In this document: piece after piece, positions 35,587 to 47,888 of the stretch
How positions within the stretch are numbered: the stretch's first letter is position 1
Layout: the number at the start of each line of letters is the position of its first letter
The notes under the pieces: generated by a model
Told to the model about the DNA's origin: nothing
The model's database searches: none
The model's input: the letters and a program-made list of their open reading frames with translations, nothing else
Made by a program: the position numbers and the translations under genes
Source of the DNA: Gibbula magus
Taxonomy: Eukaryota; Mollusca; Gastropoda; Trochida; Trochidae
Direction: 5' to 3'
Length of the DNA: 64,000 nucleotides
Assembly (NCBI GenBank): GCA_936450465.1
Contig: OW388290.1
Location: 25,037,457 to 25,101,456, forward strand

Positions 35587-37364
35587 TTTCTTCACAACAT
35601 TTGCTGTTCATATTCTGTTATTGAGAAATTTTTTCAAAATTCGTCAAAGTTAGTCTCTGCAGGTCTCTACTTTCAAGCCACGACGGTCTGAGAATGATCT
35701 GGGACAAGCATGTTCAAATAAATGAATGGAACTATTGACACAATCTCAATACGGCTTAGTGATTGCTTTGAGTTACATTTTTAATTTTGAATTCAACATT
35801 TCAACCACTTCAACCACTTCAGTTGATTCCAGTTGATTTTGACAGAAATATTTTATAATAGACTTTTCAGTAAATAACACCAAGAGATGACCCCTGAACG
35901 AGTGATGCACATATGATTTTCGGACATGACACAGGATTGTTTAATCAGAGGTGTGAACACCTATTTCAGAATAGGTGTGACACGTGTGTATTGTTTCAGA
36001 CGCTTTTGGTATTACAGTAAAATCCACGACAGACTAGAATGTGTATATATTTTCTAGCATGTCCGACACTACTTTCGAACGTCAATTATCAACTGACTAT
36101 ATGTTGATATGCATTGAATTTTTCAGTTGATTGAATCAACAATTTAAATACGTTTTTGTAAAAGCATGACTCGATTATTCAAGAATTGAAGAAATAATTT
36201 TAAGCAACGTTAATTCATATACTATACATGTTTTCATTATATTGTCCATACTCATCGATTCAAAAAAGTGTTATTGTAGCTTCTACTGACACTGGCCGAC
36301 AATATGCTGACACATAACGTTTCTTTGTCCTGGAACTTGAACTCATTACTAAATAGACTTTAACCAACTTACAAACAATTGGCGTTAAACAATCATTAAC
36401 ATCAAGTGTTAACCCATTTAACACACAAGGTAGAACAATACAAGTGCCAGTCGGAAGTATATATATACCGCTGATACCATAGTGGCAACATTGACTAATG
36501 CTTTTAAAGACTTTAACTGGACTACAGACCATATTCTATAGTTAATGTTTCTGAAGAATTGTTGTGTGAAGACCTTATTAAAGTAAGATTTTATGATATT
36601 ATAACTAATGGGAGGATCTAACAGAATGCAATGAATTTTCTTAATTGAACTATGATTTCGACTTTGATCATTTGCTTCATTAAGTGCTAACTTAAACTAA
36701 ATCAAGCTAATTGTCAAGGTAAAGGATTGCTCATAAAGAAAATTTGATGTAAACAGTTAGAAAGTGTTTCAGTCTTGTTCAAAACTTTTAGAATTGTTTG
36801 CCATGACAAAGGTTGACAATTATTGTGAGAACAAATGGTTAATTTTTCAGTCAATACACAAGGTTATTTCAGGGACATTTATACATGATTTCTGTTTGAA
36901 CGAATATAGATACAGTATATGATACGAACTGATTGGATTCCCGTCTTGTTACTGTATGCGATATATTCCAAATGGGCTCAAAATTGAAATCGATTATATT
37001 TCATACCATTACGCCATTTTTGACACTTTTTGTTATGAAAAACATGTCATAAATCCTTTGAAGTATTGATTTTGTTCCAAATGAGTTTCAATTTAGTATG
37101 TTAACAAATATAAAGACACATCTATTTAAAATCACACAAACCTCTTTTGAATAAAGTAATTCTATACATCGTTGTTTTCTCTTGCAAACCTATAGCTACT
37201 TATATTACCCTTCGGTGAAGTTAATGAACTTATAAGTAACTTAAATATCCAATCAGAGTGGGCCTCGGAGTCTCACATGTTGGTCAAATCTGGATCTTAA
37301 TGCTTGTTTTGTTTGTAAGTAGGCGAACACCTATTAAGTGACGACTTCAAATCTCCAAATGAGC

Positions 37365-37366
<2 letters not shown>

Positions 37367-37454
<88 letters not shown>
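37367..37454. repeat. (AT)37(GT)7 compound microsatellite
   Basis: A 74-base AT run followed directly by 14 bases of GT. The apparent frame across it is an artefact. Confidence 0.98.
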
Positions 37455-37664
37455 CAGCACATTTTTAATCAGCATCACAAGATAGTATCGCAAATAAGAC
37501 AATCATCTTTAGAAACAACATCTGTGTGAAATTCAAACTTGAAACATGTAAATAGAGATACAACATGAACGTATTTTTTATATACATGTCAGCTGTTTGA
37601 TACGCAACGAAAACATGATTAAAAAGTTTAAATTAAAAAAAGTATTTTGTTATTTCCTTACAGT

Positions 37665-37725
37665 CCACCTGATGAAGGAGTGAGTATGTACTCTGAAACG
37701 TCGTGTATTTTCACATTCAAGAAGT
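37665..37725 (+). mobile_element. Possible Penelope-like element 3' fragment
   Basis: The stretch contains CCTGATGAAGG, then CTCTGAAACGTCGTG. I associate this pattern ('cctgaagaagg ... gaaacgtcg') with the 3' ends of Penelope-like retroelements in invertebrates. Too short to be certain. It sits immediately before the start of duplication copy B. Confidence 0.35.
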
Positions 37726-38463
37726 CGTTATCCAGAAAATCTTCCTGTTCTTATGCATACCACTTCTAAATGCCCTTCAAATACCTCATACATTGTTTAT
37801 TTGATTTAATTTTTTTTAAAGTTAGTACGTATTGGTAGTCGGAATTTGATTGCAAGGTATACAATGTACTTGTCCTGGCAGGCTTAGCTTCCTTTTTGGA
37901 CATGCAATATAATAATATTAATGATCATAACCCTATTAATCACTGAAATGCACAACCGTATTCATTTTTCTGGATTCAAGACACTGATAAAAACATGTTG
38001 CGTGACTCTGTCAAATGGGCATAATGTCTTTATTAGATAATGAAGATGTTTGATGTACAGAGACAGTTTATAATGTGACTAAAATATGTTTCTTATGTGC
38101 TTAGCTTGACTAAAATATGTCCCAGTATAAAATAAAACTACTATATCATTGATTAATATTGCGGTAGGTGGGTTTAAAGTTACTGCTCTGTCGATGTTAC
38201 TACTGTGGCAATAAGGTTTGTTAAGACTTAACTGTTGATCTAGCTTGATTCTGCTGCAATTGAATTAAACCTAAAAACATTTATAAATAAATATATGAAA
38301 TATATTCAACGACAGATGTAATGTTCTTTCGAATATGACAAACTACAGAAATGTAAAACATAAAAGAATAAAACTACATGTATAACTTGACTTTGTGAAT
38401 TTGAATGTTTCAGTCAACACGTCAAATCAGTCATTTGGCCTAATGCCTAAATGTTTCAGGCAG

Positions 38464-38500
38464 TTTGTCAAATGACTGTGACGGTCAGTCATTTGACAAA
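38464..38500. repeat. Perfect 15-bp hairpin
   Basis: TTTGTCAAATGACTG and its exact reverse complement (38486-38500) flank a 7-base loop. It lies in the part of copy B absent from copy A. Related strings (CAGTCATTTGGC near 38428, AAATGACTGAAA near 38527) surround it. Confidence 0.8.
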
Positions 38501-41500
38501 ATAACTAATTTTCCTAGTGATTTAGCTAAATGACTGAAATTGTACCCTACATGTATGTTTTTGATAACTTGACTGTTAGTGTTTAGGCATTATGTCAAAA
38601 TGGTTATAAGGTACGTCACCTAAAGGTAGTAAGTTATTTAAGCTTGTGTCTCAATGCTTTGGTCAGAGAAGTCAGTCATTGTTTGGTTTGTACTTTGTCC
38701 CAGAAAGTTGGCTTAAAGGAATGATAACACTGCTGTGTAAAGGCAAAGACAATATTAAAATAAAATTAATATAAACCCTTTATTACAGAAAAGACTATCA
38801 ACCAACATATATCATTTGAGATTCAAACTGCAAACCAAATTCATATATTTCTGCTTTTTTGAACCAAAATAAAATATTGTTTTTGAAATTATGAATCATT
38901 ACGTTGTACCTTCAATACTACTTCAGTACCTACAATTCACTGTCTCGCATTGATATTTGTTGCATTCAGATACTTCAGTCTCCGTGTTGTCAATATTGAA
39001 ATGTAGTTGCGCTGCAAGAGGTGACAAAAGGCCACCACCCTGCCAATCATTGGTTATCATGTAATTCAACATATGGCCAAATTATGCCCGTGTTACTGAA
39101 ATTTTTGCGGCTTAAGGACGCACCATATTGAAGAAAAATTCGATTCTGGCAATCGTTAAATGACAGCAGGATTGCCAGAGCGTGGAAAGAGTGGATATAA
39201 GATAGACGAGTCAAATAGTTTTGGTGTGCAAAAGAATGTTTATACTGTCAAGTCGGATGTCTTAAAAATACCAAAATAAGTGAAAGATGTCTGAGGTAGC
39301 AGCGCCTTTCTTCTTTCATATTTTAGAAATGGTTAATTTATCAATGCCTCTACCATACTGCTGCAAATCGAGAGATGTTCTTATATTAAATTATGGAATA
39401 CTTTCATGACGGTTGATGTGAGGTTTCAGGTTCCAGTTTGTTTCTCTAATATATAACATACACAAATGTACACGATTAATCAATCAAAATTGAATATATG
39501 TTTTATGGGACGTTTGGAAATTTAACAGAAAAGGTTGTATTTGACTTACAGCTGTAGTTTAGTAATCTTAGTTATTATCAGATACAATAACGTTTTCAGA
39601 TGCCATTCTACCATTCAACAAATGGTGAGTGAAAAAACCCACTGACAATTATATGTTATTATTATATCGAACCTGTTTCATCAACTGAGTCGGAAATTTA
39701 AAGGTGTGCTCATTCACAGATATAGTCCCCATCTACACCAGATTTTATCTTTTATGGAATATGTTATGCATGTTAAACTATATGTTTTGGACGCCTGACA
39801 ATGGCTATAACGTAAATATAACCTATATGAAACCAGAGATATATACAAACAACTAGTATCTCTTTTGTAGATATCGCTATAACCGAATTGTTATAACGTT
39901 ATGACATAAACATTTAATGTCCTCACAACTCTTTGACATCATTAAAAACCAGGATTGATCAATCACAATGTGTTGACGCAATACCACTATATCATGAGTG
40001 AGATAAGTGATCAATGAGCCCAATAATAATTTTGTTACAAGTTTATTTGTATTTTACCAATAACTATTTAAAATGAAACATGCCTAGATTAATGTTTGAG
40101 AAATAATTGTGTAACCTGCACTGCGCTGAATTACAATGTAACTTCATGTAAAACATCATTTGTGTATGTTGGCCGTCTTGGGTGTTTGAAAAGGAAATAG
40201 ACATTGAGCAACATTGTATATGCTAGTATACTATTTCCCGTGCATTAATTTTGAGAATGACCGCTCTAATGTTGTGTAGGATATATAATGTACAGTGTAT
40301 GCTAACTTATCATAGTTGTTTCTTATGTTCTCAAATTTCATATTTTGGAGTGCTAAAGATAATGACAAATTGAAAAAGTTGTATAATGATGAGGCAATAA
40401 CATTTGTAAGAACAAATAATAAACAACCCTTTGTTAATGCGTAAACATAAACAAATTAGGCTATTGTAAGTCTCATACCAGAAACAAATATTTGCATCGG
40501 TAAAATAGTTTCATATATCGACCCTTTACACCACAACTTGAGGGAAGCAACATTGATTGATATGAAATATGCAAGGTGTTTGTTTGTGGAGTAAAGCACT
40601 GGTAGACTGGAAAATGTAGCTTAGTGATGAGGATAGCACGAGTTGTTGATAGAAAGTACATTCCTTTCTAATGTAATTGTTATTAATAACAAACCGATAA
40701 CCAGGTACATGTATTCTTGTTTTTATAGCGACACTAACAAACAGTAAAACATGTTTTGATGTCGGTCTTAAAGGAACTCAGTGACAGGCTTGTTTTTACT
40801 TAAAGTGGCAGTGCAATCCATGTTATAACTGTATTCAATGCGAAATATTTTGATAAAAGTTTGTTTTGATGCTTGGTATTGTCACTAGGATTTGGTTTGT
40901 GTTGCATTTATACAAAAACCGCAACTCAAGTCAATCAGGGTTCATTCTATTCAGACATTTGAGCTCAATTATAGTTGTTTGTAGTCACTCGCTGTGACAA
41001 TAGTATAATACTTTGATATTGGAGTAATGCAATCTGAGACTGTATACATTGCTATGATTCATTTTGTTTTGGAACATCGAATCCATTGCTGATCTTGATT
41101 GACTTTAATGAGAGATCATTTGCAACTGCTATGTCCTGTCACCATACATGGTGAGTTGTATGTCAATCACGCATTTCATAAATACAATTTATTCATAAAG
41201 TGTCGTACTTATGAAACAATTAAATTTTATTAAAAGCATAATGTACTAGTAGGCTGATGTTCATTTATTCGTTGTGAAAAGAAAGGAGAATATTTGATTA
41301 TTTGAATTCACTTTAGTTCTGAATGTTTCTAAGCTCTTATCAAGCAAAGCATACACTGCATGTGTCTATGTATATTTTATTTTCAACTAATCAAATATTG
41401 AATGTTTCACTGTGAGCTTATAATAAATTATAATGAATTTAATGTAAACTGTGTATGTTACAGAAGGACCTTTCTAGTTAAAAATTAATCGAATTTCAAT

Positions 41501-44249
41501 GAATTACAATTGTATCATTTTATATATCTTTATTTAAAAGATGCCAATAGTGTTCATTACTGGAATGTATTAGCACATGCTTTACTGATTATCTCTTAAC
41601 GTGTTTTTAAAGAAATACATTAATTATCAATTGAGAGAACTAGTAATTCGGAAAATTTGCCGAATTCAATTTTTTAATTGTCTTTACATATCTCTTTATT
41701 TTAATGGTGCAATTTTGTTCATTAACATCCCATAAAATCATCATCTAACACATTAACTGCCTTTTAAAGGAAGTACAACTGTCTCACATTAAAATTGATA
41801 TTTATGGACCTAATGAGCTATGGGGCACATTTCCTGGTTTGAAGATTCAAATTGAAAAGGTAATTTTCCATCAAATTGGACTTGTAATGTTATTCATGGA
41901 TTCGACATTCTATATATTCATATAGGGAGAGAACCCAGACACTGACAAAGGGATCGCAAGTTCATCACTGAGTTCATGAATCCTTTGTTTTGTTTGTCAA
42001 ACAAGATTTACAGCACATTTACATTTGCAGTGCTGTAGGATATGACAGTGCATTCGATCACGTTGTGAATGGGAATCGCGGTTATGTGACCTAAGGTTAA
42101 ACAACTCTTTCAGAAATTACTAGCATTATTAAATGAAGAACTCGTATAAACTGATGTCGTCAAATGTGTATGTGCTGAAATTGGCAAGCATCGCCAGGAA
42201 TTATTAAACTAGGGTTGGCACAGCAGTTATTACAATGTAACTTCATGTAAAACATTATCTTTGTATGTTGGCCGTATTGGGTTTTTGACAAGGAAATATA
42301 CATTGATCAACAATGTCTATGCTAGTATACTAGTTTCCAGGCATTAGTTTTGAGAATAACCGCACTAATGTTTTGTAGGATATACATCGTTGCACTTTTA
42401 GTTCACTGTAACGAGTTGTCTAAGACATGGACCATTATGTTCTGCGTTGTGACACTATTCACGTCATTACAGCAGAGATACGGTACAGTATTGATGTTAC
42501 ATATCGCAATGTTTCTTGTTTTCTAAGTCTTGAACTGTTTCTAGTCACTAATATTTTTGAATTTCAAGGTTTGTCTAAAGTAAAAAACAAAAGCCATGCA
42601 TTTAAATTCATATACTTGTTGAAAAAGAATGACAAATGGATGTAATTAACCACAAAATGAAAAGGGAAATTAATGCTGATGTCATCTATTACATATGTAT
42701 ACCTTATTTATACATGTACGTCCTACATGTACATCATGTCTTATTCCATGCTAGTTCCAATTCTGCTGTGATGTGATGTGATGATTTCACAGACAATATG
42801 TATGATGTGCAAGGATATGATTAAGGCCAGATACTGTGGAAATAAACGTGAACTAAACAGTGTTTTCATTATAATCAAATTACGTCAACAAATAGGTTTC
42901 AATGTTAAGAAGATAGTCATTGGAAAAAACTACTTCAAACTAACCGCATTCAACGTTGTTTCCCAGTTACAACATTGTAGCCTCTATCTTAATACATTTG
43001 TGTATGTCTCAACATCGTTGTACGCCTATCACAAGCTTCTCAGAAGTTGGTAAGCTGCAAAATCACATAACTACCAACTACAATATATAATGGTATAACT
43101 ATTAAGACAGTCATTAACAAAGCGATTACAGTGTTAGTATGCACACTGTATTCATCGTTATTTATAAAACGTATAGTAACTTCAGAGAGTGGTTAATTTT
43201 ATATGAATGAATTAAAGACATAATATTTTGAATTTTAGCAATTATTTGTTCAGATAAATTAACTTTGGTTGAGCTTATATTAATGATAATTAATATTGAT
43301 TGTTGTGCTGTGATGGATATCAGACTATTCATGTGTAATGAACATGTATGAATAATTCATGTGTTCAAATATTTAAGATTTAGGATATCTCTTTGCTGAA
43401 TGAGCCTTTTTCCTGATATGAAACATCCTACATGCATGTGTTTTACTATTTACATTAATTGTTATTATTGTCTTGTATGATGGTACATGTATGTACATAT
43501 TCATGTGTTTATCAAACAATCAATGGCAATGATGACATTATCACGGTTCTGAATAAAACAAGATCAAAGCATCGATGAGGATAGGATTATTGACAATGAT
43601 TTTGCATTCCTTACCTCTAAGGGAGTTCAATTGATTTCCCAATGTCTTATATAGATCCAAGTATGTAAAGAAGATAAAAGATGTAGGTATGCATGATCAA
43701 TTTGATTGATTTTGTATGAAGGTTCATTGAGTGTATTCACTTTAAGATAAATAGTTTTCATCCTCAAACCCGAGAAATACAAGCTGAGGCTGACCAGTTC
43801 TATTTGGGGAAGAAAAGTCAAGCGAAATTGTTGTAAAGTCCCGCATAAAGCGGACAAGTTTATTAACATAAATATGAAAAGAATACTGCCTTCGAGTGGC
43901 ACTTGAAACAATATATAATATGAGCAAATATCGTAATATTTACCCATTTAAAATGGAAAATTCAATATGTGGGTAATTGACAAATTTATTCCCCAAAGGT
44001 GAGGGTTAATTAGCGCCCTATAAATACATGTTAAATGTACAGGAACAAAAGAGGAGGAGGCTGGGGAGGTGGAGGCTTTTAATACCAATTTTGAAGCGTC
44101 CTACCGCTTAGAGATCCGAAATTGAAGTGACGACAGGTATTAGGGCTAGCCAAAATGACGTTATGACATTAGGTTAGATCCGCTTAGAGCGTGACAATTC
44201 CCGCGTGAAGCGCAGCGCAAAGCATCACAAAAACTAAATATTATTTTGA

Positions 44250-44519
44250 GGTGAGGTGAGGTGAGTTGGGGTTTAACGCCGCTTTCAAGAGTATTTCACT
44301 TATATCGCGGCTGCTAGTATTACGGCAGGGAGAAAGCCCGCAAAGCCATGTGGCTATGCATTGCGGTGAAACCTGCGAGCAACGGCTGGAACTAGCGAAC
44401 CATGGGTGGTACTACCCTGAACTTCAGTGTAGCATTGCACCCAAACCTTACTGCGTGTAGAACAGTTCTCTACTGCAGACAAAGTTGCCGTGCCCCTGGC
44501 GGGATTCGAACCCCGGACC
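44250..44519 (-). mobile_element. tRNA-derived SINE, 5'-truncated, 11-bp TSD
   Basis: On the minus strand it begins inside the tRNA-like head (GGTCCGGGGTTCGAATCC, a B-box), runs through a body ending at 'GAAAGCGGCGTTAAACCCC', and finishes in a CTCACC-type tail. It is flanked by direct repeats TATTATTTTGA (44239-44249 and 44520-44530), the hallmark of LINE-mediated insertion. It matches the full-length copy at 49959-50279 with only scattered differences. Confidence 0.9.
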
Positions 44520-45485
44520 TATTATTTTGATCCCTGATTCTCGCATAAAGAATTTTAAGATGTAAAATTGTATTTAAGTAGCTGCATAAGCTGGAAATCA
44601 AATCAATTTTATGCATTTACTATTACTATTTTAAAAAGTAGGTGTACAAGATGCGTGATTGCAGTGACGGTCAACAAACGTAATACCAAAGCTGTCTCGA
44701 GGAAATAATTGGAATGATGAAGGAAGAAACCTGCTCAAATGAGATTAAACATTATAACTCCATGGACAATTCATTCATCAACTGATTTAATCAACAATTT
44801 ATATACGTCAGTAAAGGATGACTTCTAAATTAGTCAAGAAATTATGTATTTCCCAGGTAACAAAACAGTTTAAGCGATGTTAACTGTGACAACATACAAG
44901 TCTTCGTGTTGTTTTCTACACTCATTGATTCTGAACAGTCTTAAATTATTTGCTCGCGCTTCTACTGACACTGACCAACACTCTGCTGACAAATGGCCAT
45001 AACGTTAGCTTGTCTTGGGACTTGCAATCATTACTAAATAGACTTTGACCCACTTACAAACATGCGGCGTGAAACAATCATTATCATCAAGTGTTGACCC
45101 ATTTAACACACGAGGAAGAACAATAAAAGTGTCAGTCGGACGTTCGTCTGTATACACCACTGTGAGTCCATAACGCCAACATTGATTAGTGCATTGGATG
45201 AATATAAATATAAGTCAGGCTAAGTGTGCATGAGGATGTCGAAACTAGTGTTGAATTTACCAGGAGACCAGTTATTATAGTTACTCTTCCTAAAGAAGTA
45301 TTCCGTGAAGATCTTATTATATTAAAACCATTTGACATTATAACTAATGGAAGGATCTAACATAATTCAAAGAGTTTTCTTACTTTAACTGTAACTTCGA
45401 CTTTGATTAATTATTTCATAAAGTATTCGCTTAAACTAAATCAAGCTAATTGTCAAGGTAAACGATTGCTCGTTAAGAAAATATA

Positions 45486-45978
45486 ACTATTTCAAGAGGT
45501 AACTAAGCTTCTTAACTGTTTGTAGCTATGATTAGGAAGCGCCGTTTTAGCTGAGTCAGCGAAAAGTTATTTAGATGGCAGCTGGGCAATTCGAAATAAC
45601 CATTTGATATTATAATAAACACTTAACTCGCAGAAATAGGTTAAATACAGATTTCTTTGTTGGAAAACTTTCTTAACTTTTGTTGAGATGGTATAATTTG
45701 TTTTCAATTAGTGGTATATTAGAATATATAACTTCCTAATAGCAGTTTCGTTTATCGAAAAATATAAAAGTTATAATAACTGATATGTCCTTCGTTTCTA
45801 AAAGTACCTCTAATACCTATTTGGTAATGGTTACAAAGAAATAAAAAAAAAACAGTTGGTGTGGTGTGTTGGTGAGTTATTGGAATAGCCGTATCGGATT
45901 AATTATGTTGCCCATCTTTTAAATGCTCAAATGACAAATGTACATAACAAGTATTTGAATATTCACATGATACCATAT
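45486..45978. other. AT-rich DNA, no supported gene
   Basis: No gene, RNA or mobile element recognised between the end of duplication copy B and the hairpin MITE. Confidence 0.4.
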
Positions 45979-46104
45979 CAGGACAAAAAGTGGTGGAATC
46001 CATTTGCCGGATCCTTCCGGTTTCTCCAAAATGTTGGCGGGTCCTTAAGAATCCGGAAGAATCCGGAAGGATCCGGCAAGCGGAATCCACCACTTTTTGT
46101 CCTG
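45979..46104. mobile_element. 126-bp hairpin MITE
   Basis: Arms of about 49 bases are near-perfect inverted copies, starting CAGGACAAAAAGTGGTGGA and including GCCGGATCCTTCCGG, with roughly five mismatches. The element could fold into one hairpin. No clear target duplication is visible. Frames across it on both strands are reflections of the palindrome. Confidence 0.8.
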
Positions 46105-46806
46105 TGTGCATGTTTAACTTGGTGTCATTCTCAGGTTTATATTATAAATTAAATACGATTAACCAATGAGATTGTTTTACTGATTACAAAAAGAGAGAAA
46201 ATAATATAAAATCTATTAAATTGCAGGACAAAGGAAATCCTGTTTGAAAATGATAGCCCAGAAAAAGGTTGGTCCTTTATGGTTTTCATTTTAGCTTTTG
46301 ATGTCCACTGGTCGCTGAATAGTTTGCATATCGACATGGTAAAATTATCGTCTTATAACTTAGTTTAAATCATAGAAACAAACTATATTTTAAAACACAT
46401 AAATACAGCATAATGATGTTATTATGCATTTATGTTCGATCAATTCATACACACATGTTATTAAGTTGTTGTCAAATGCCTACATGTGATTTGAAATATC
46501 ACATATACAAATATTTCTAAACAAATTTCTGTTGGTTGTTTCCCCATTGATATGGGTTGATTAAGTAGTCAATGGCGATTTTGATAAGGAACGATGTATT
46601 CTTAGGATATTGATTAATTGATTTCTTCTGGTATTATATAGATAAGAACATGTGAATAAGAGAAAGGAAGTAGGTAGAGTCAATATAATCTATTCTCACC
46701 AAGGTGCATTCGATGTATAAACATGTCCAAATACACAAATATTGCCGTGTATCATATCACTACATGTAGAGTATTCATATTCAGAAGTATATAGCAAAGT
46801 ACCTAT

Positions 46807-46845
<39 letters not shown>

Positions 46846-47689
46846 TATTTGCCGCTTGCTCACTTCTTGAATTGCCAGATATATATCTATCAGATACGTA
46901 TCAGGAGATGACGTGCACCTAGTATTTGACAAAGTACTTACTGGCAAATGAAAATATTTAATCACGTGGAGTTTGATAGAATTTTTACTTCACTGTTGAA
47001 CATCGTTATTTCATTACCAATTTTATTATAGAAAAAAAGTAGTGCTTACAGTATGAATTCTTCATGAACAGGTACAGGAGCTAGGCACTAGATCGCACGT
47101 TAATCTTACAATACATATTGTAAAACTATGAATAAAATCAATTTGAGTGATCACTATAAATTGTAATAATTAATTACACAAACTGATAACAAAGTATTTA
47201 ATTAAACTTTATTAACAACATTTAATTAACCCATTGTTAATAATATTCGACTATACTTGATGAAATCACAATGACTTTTTTCAAAAACCGATAAACATAT
47301 TTCACTTTAACCTCGTCTGTAAACCAGGTGAAGAACAGTACATATGAATAACTCGCCGATTTTATCAAGGTTCACAAATCCATTGGAGTTATTTTTGAAA
47401 AACGTGTTATTGAAACGCATGAAACAATGAATGTTCACTTACATTGTACTTGTTTCCTGTTCAGCCAGCGAAAACATGTCATAAGACTAATGTTGCATAG
47501 CTCTCTCTTTCTACAAAAATGTAGGTTCATTTTAACAGATCCCCATGACCTCCTGTTTAATGAACATGCATCAGATCAATAATGCCACCAGTAGATATTA
47601 TAATGGATATTTATACTGCGCAAGTTATCAAATCCCGAATGCATGCTCAATGCGCTTCACATTATTACCCTGACGGAATTGTACTTTCG
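46105..47689. other. AT-rich DNA; possible weak third copy of duplicated motif
   Basis: No gene is seen. Around 46545-46680, 'ATTGATTTCTTCTGGTATTA' and 'TATAGAT..GAACATGTGAATAAGAG' resemble part of the duplicated unit (34990-35045 and 43630-43690), but the match is short. A TTTA microsatellite lies at 46804-46846. Confidence 0.4.
46804..46846. repeat. (TTTA)n microsatellite
   Basis: About ten and a half uninterrupted units of the TTTA tetranucleotide. Confidence 0.97.
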
Positions 47690-47888
47690 AAGCTGCCGAG
47701 GCGCTACGTGAAGCCATGTACACCCGCTGTTGCAGGTACCCATTTAGACAGCTGGGTGGACTAACTGCAATGTAGATGCCTTGCCACAGTATGAGACCCA
47801 GGTCACACATTTTTGGTCTCTCAACCGGGATTAGAACCCAGGCCTTTGGCATGAGAGGCCAGCACGCTAACCACTACACCACTATGCT
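47690..47888 (-). mobile_element. tRNA(Glu)-like SINE
   Basis: Read on the minus strand, the head from 47888 has TGTAGTGGTTAGCGTG (A-box region), an anticodon-like loop CTCTCAT (anticodon CTC, Glu) with a mostly paired stem, and TGGGTTCTAATCCCGG (T-arm). The acceptor stem does not pair, so this is a SINE head rather than a gene. The body continues to about 47690 ('CCACCCAGCTGTCTAAATGG'). Confidence 0.65.

Larger units (their letters stand above)
28822..36745 (+). repeat. Segmental duplication, copy A
   Basis: Matches 37788-45485 in order and orientation. Landmarks (A then B) are AATTTGATTGCAAGGTAT (28872, 37843), GCCCGTGTTACTGAAATT (29741, 39086), ATACAAACAACTAGTATCTC (about 31248, 39842), TTAAGATTTAGGATA (about 34748, 43372), CTTACAAACA (36368, 45053) and ATCAAGCTAATTGTCAAGG (36700, 45440). 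Offsets range from about 8.46 to 9.35 kb because of later insertions and deletions. The two copies are clearly diverged, so the duplication is not recent. No gene could be assigned in either copy. Confidence 0.85.
36746..37787. other. Spacer between duplication copies
   Basis: About 1 kb with no match in the duplicated unit. It holds the (AT)n(GT)n microsatellite and a short Penelope-like 3' fragment at 37665-37725. No gene is seen. Confidence 0.5.
37788..45485 (+). repeat. Segmental duplication, copy B
   Basis: Collinear partner of 28822-36745. It lacks the RT fragment and the AT expansion of copy A. It has its own insertions: about 38370-38760, a SINE at 44250-44519, and an extra internal repeat in which about 40125-40285 and 42225-42380 are copies of one another (both with 'ATGTTGGCCGT', 'AAGGAAATA' and 'ATGCTAGTATACTA') whereas copy A has one (about 33765-33870). 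Confidence 0.85.

Noticed and set aside
47800..47888. tRNA-Glu gene on the minus strand
   Set aside because: The acceptor stem does not pair and the sequence runs into a SINE-like body.
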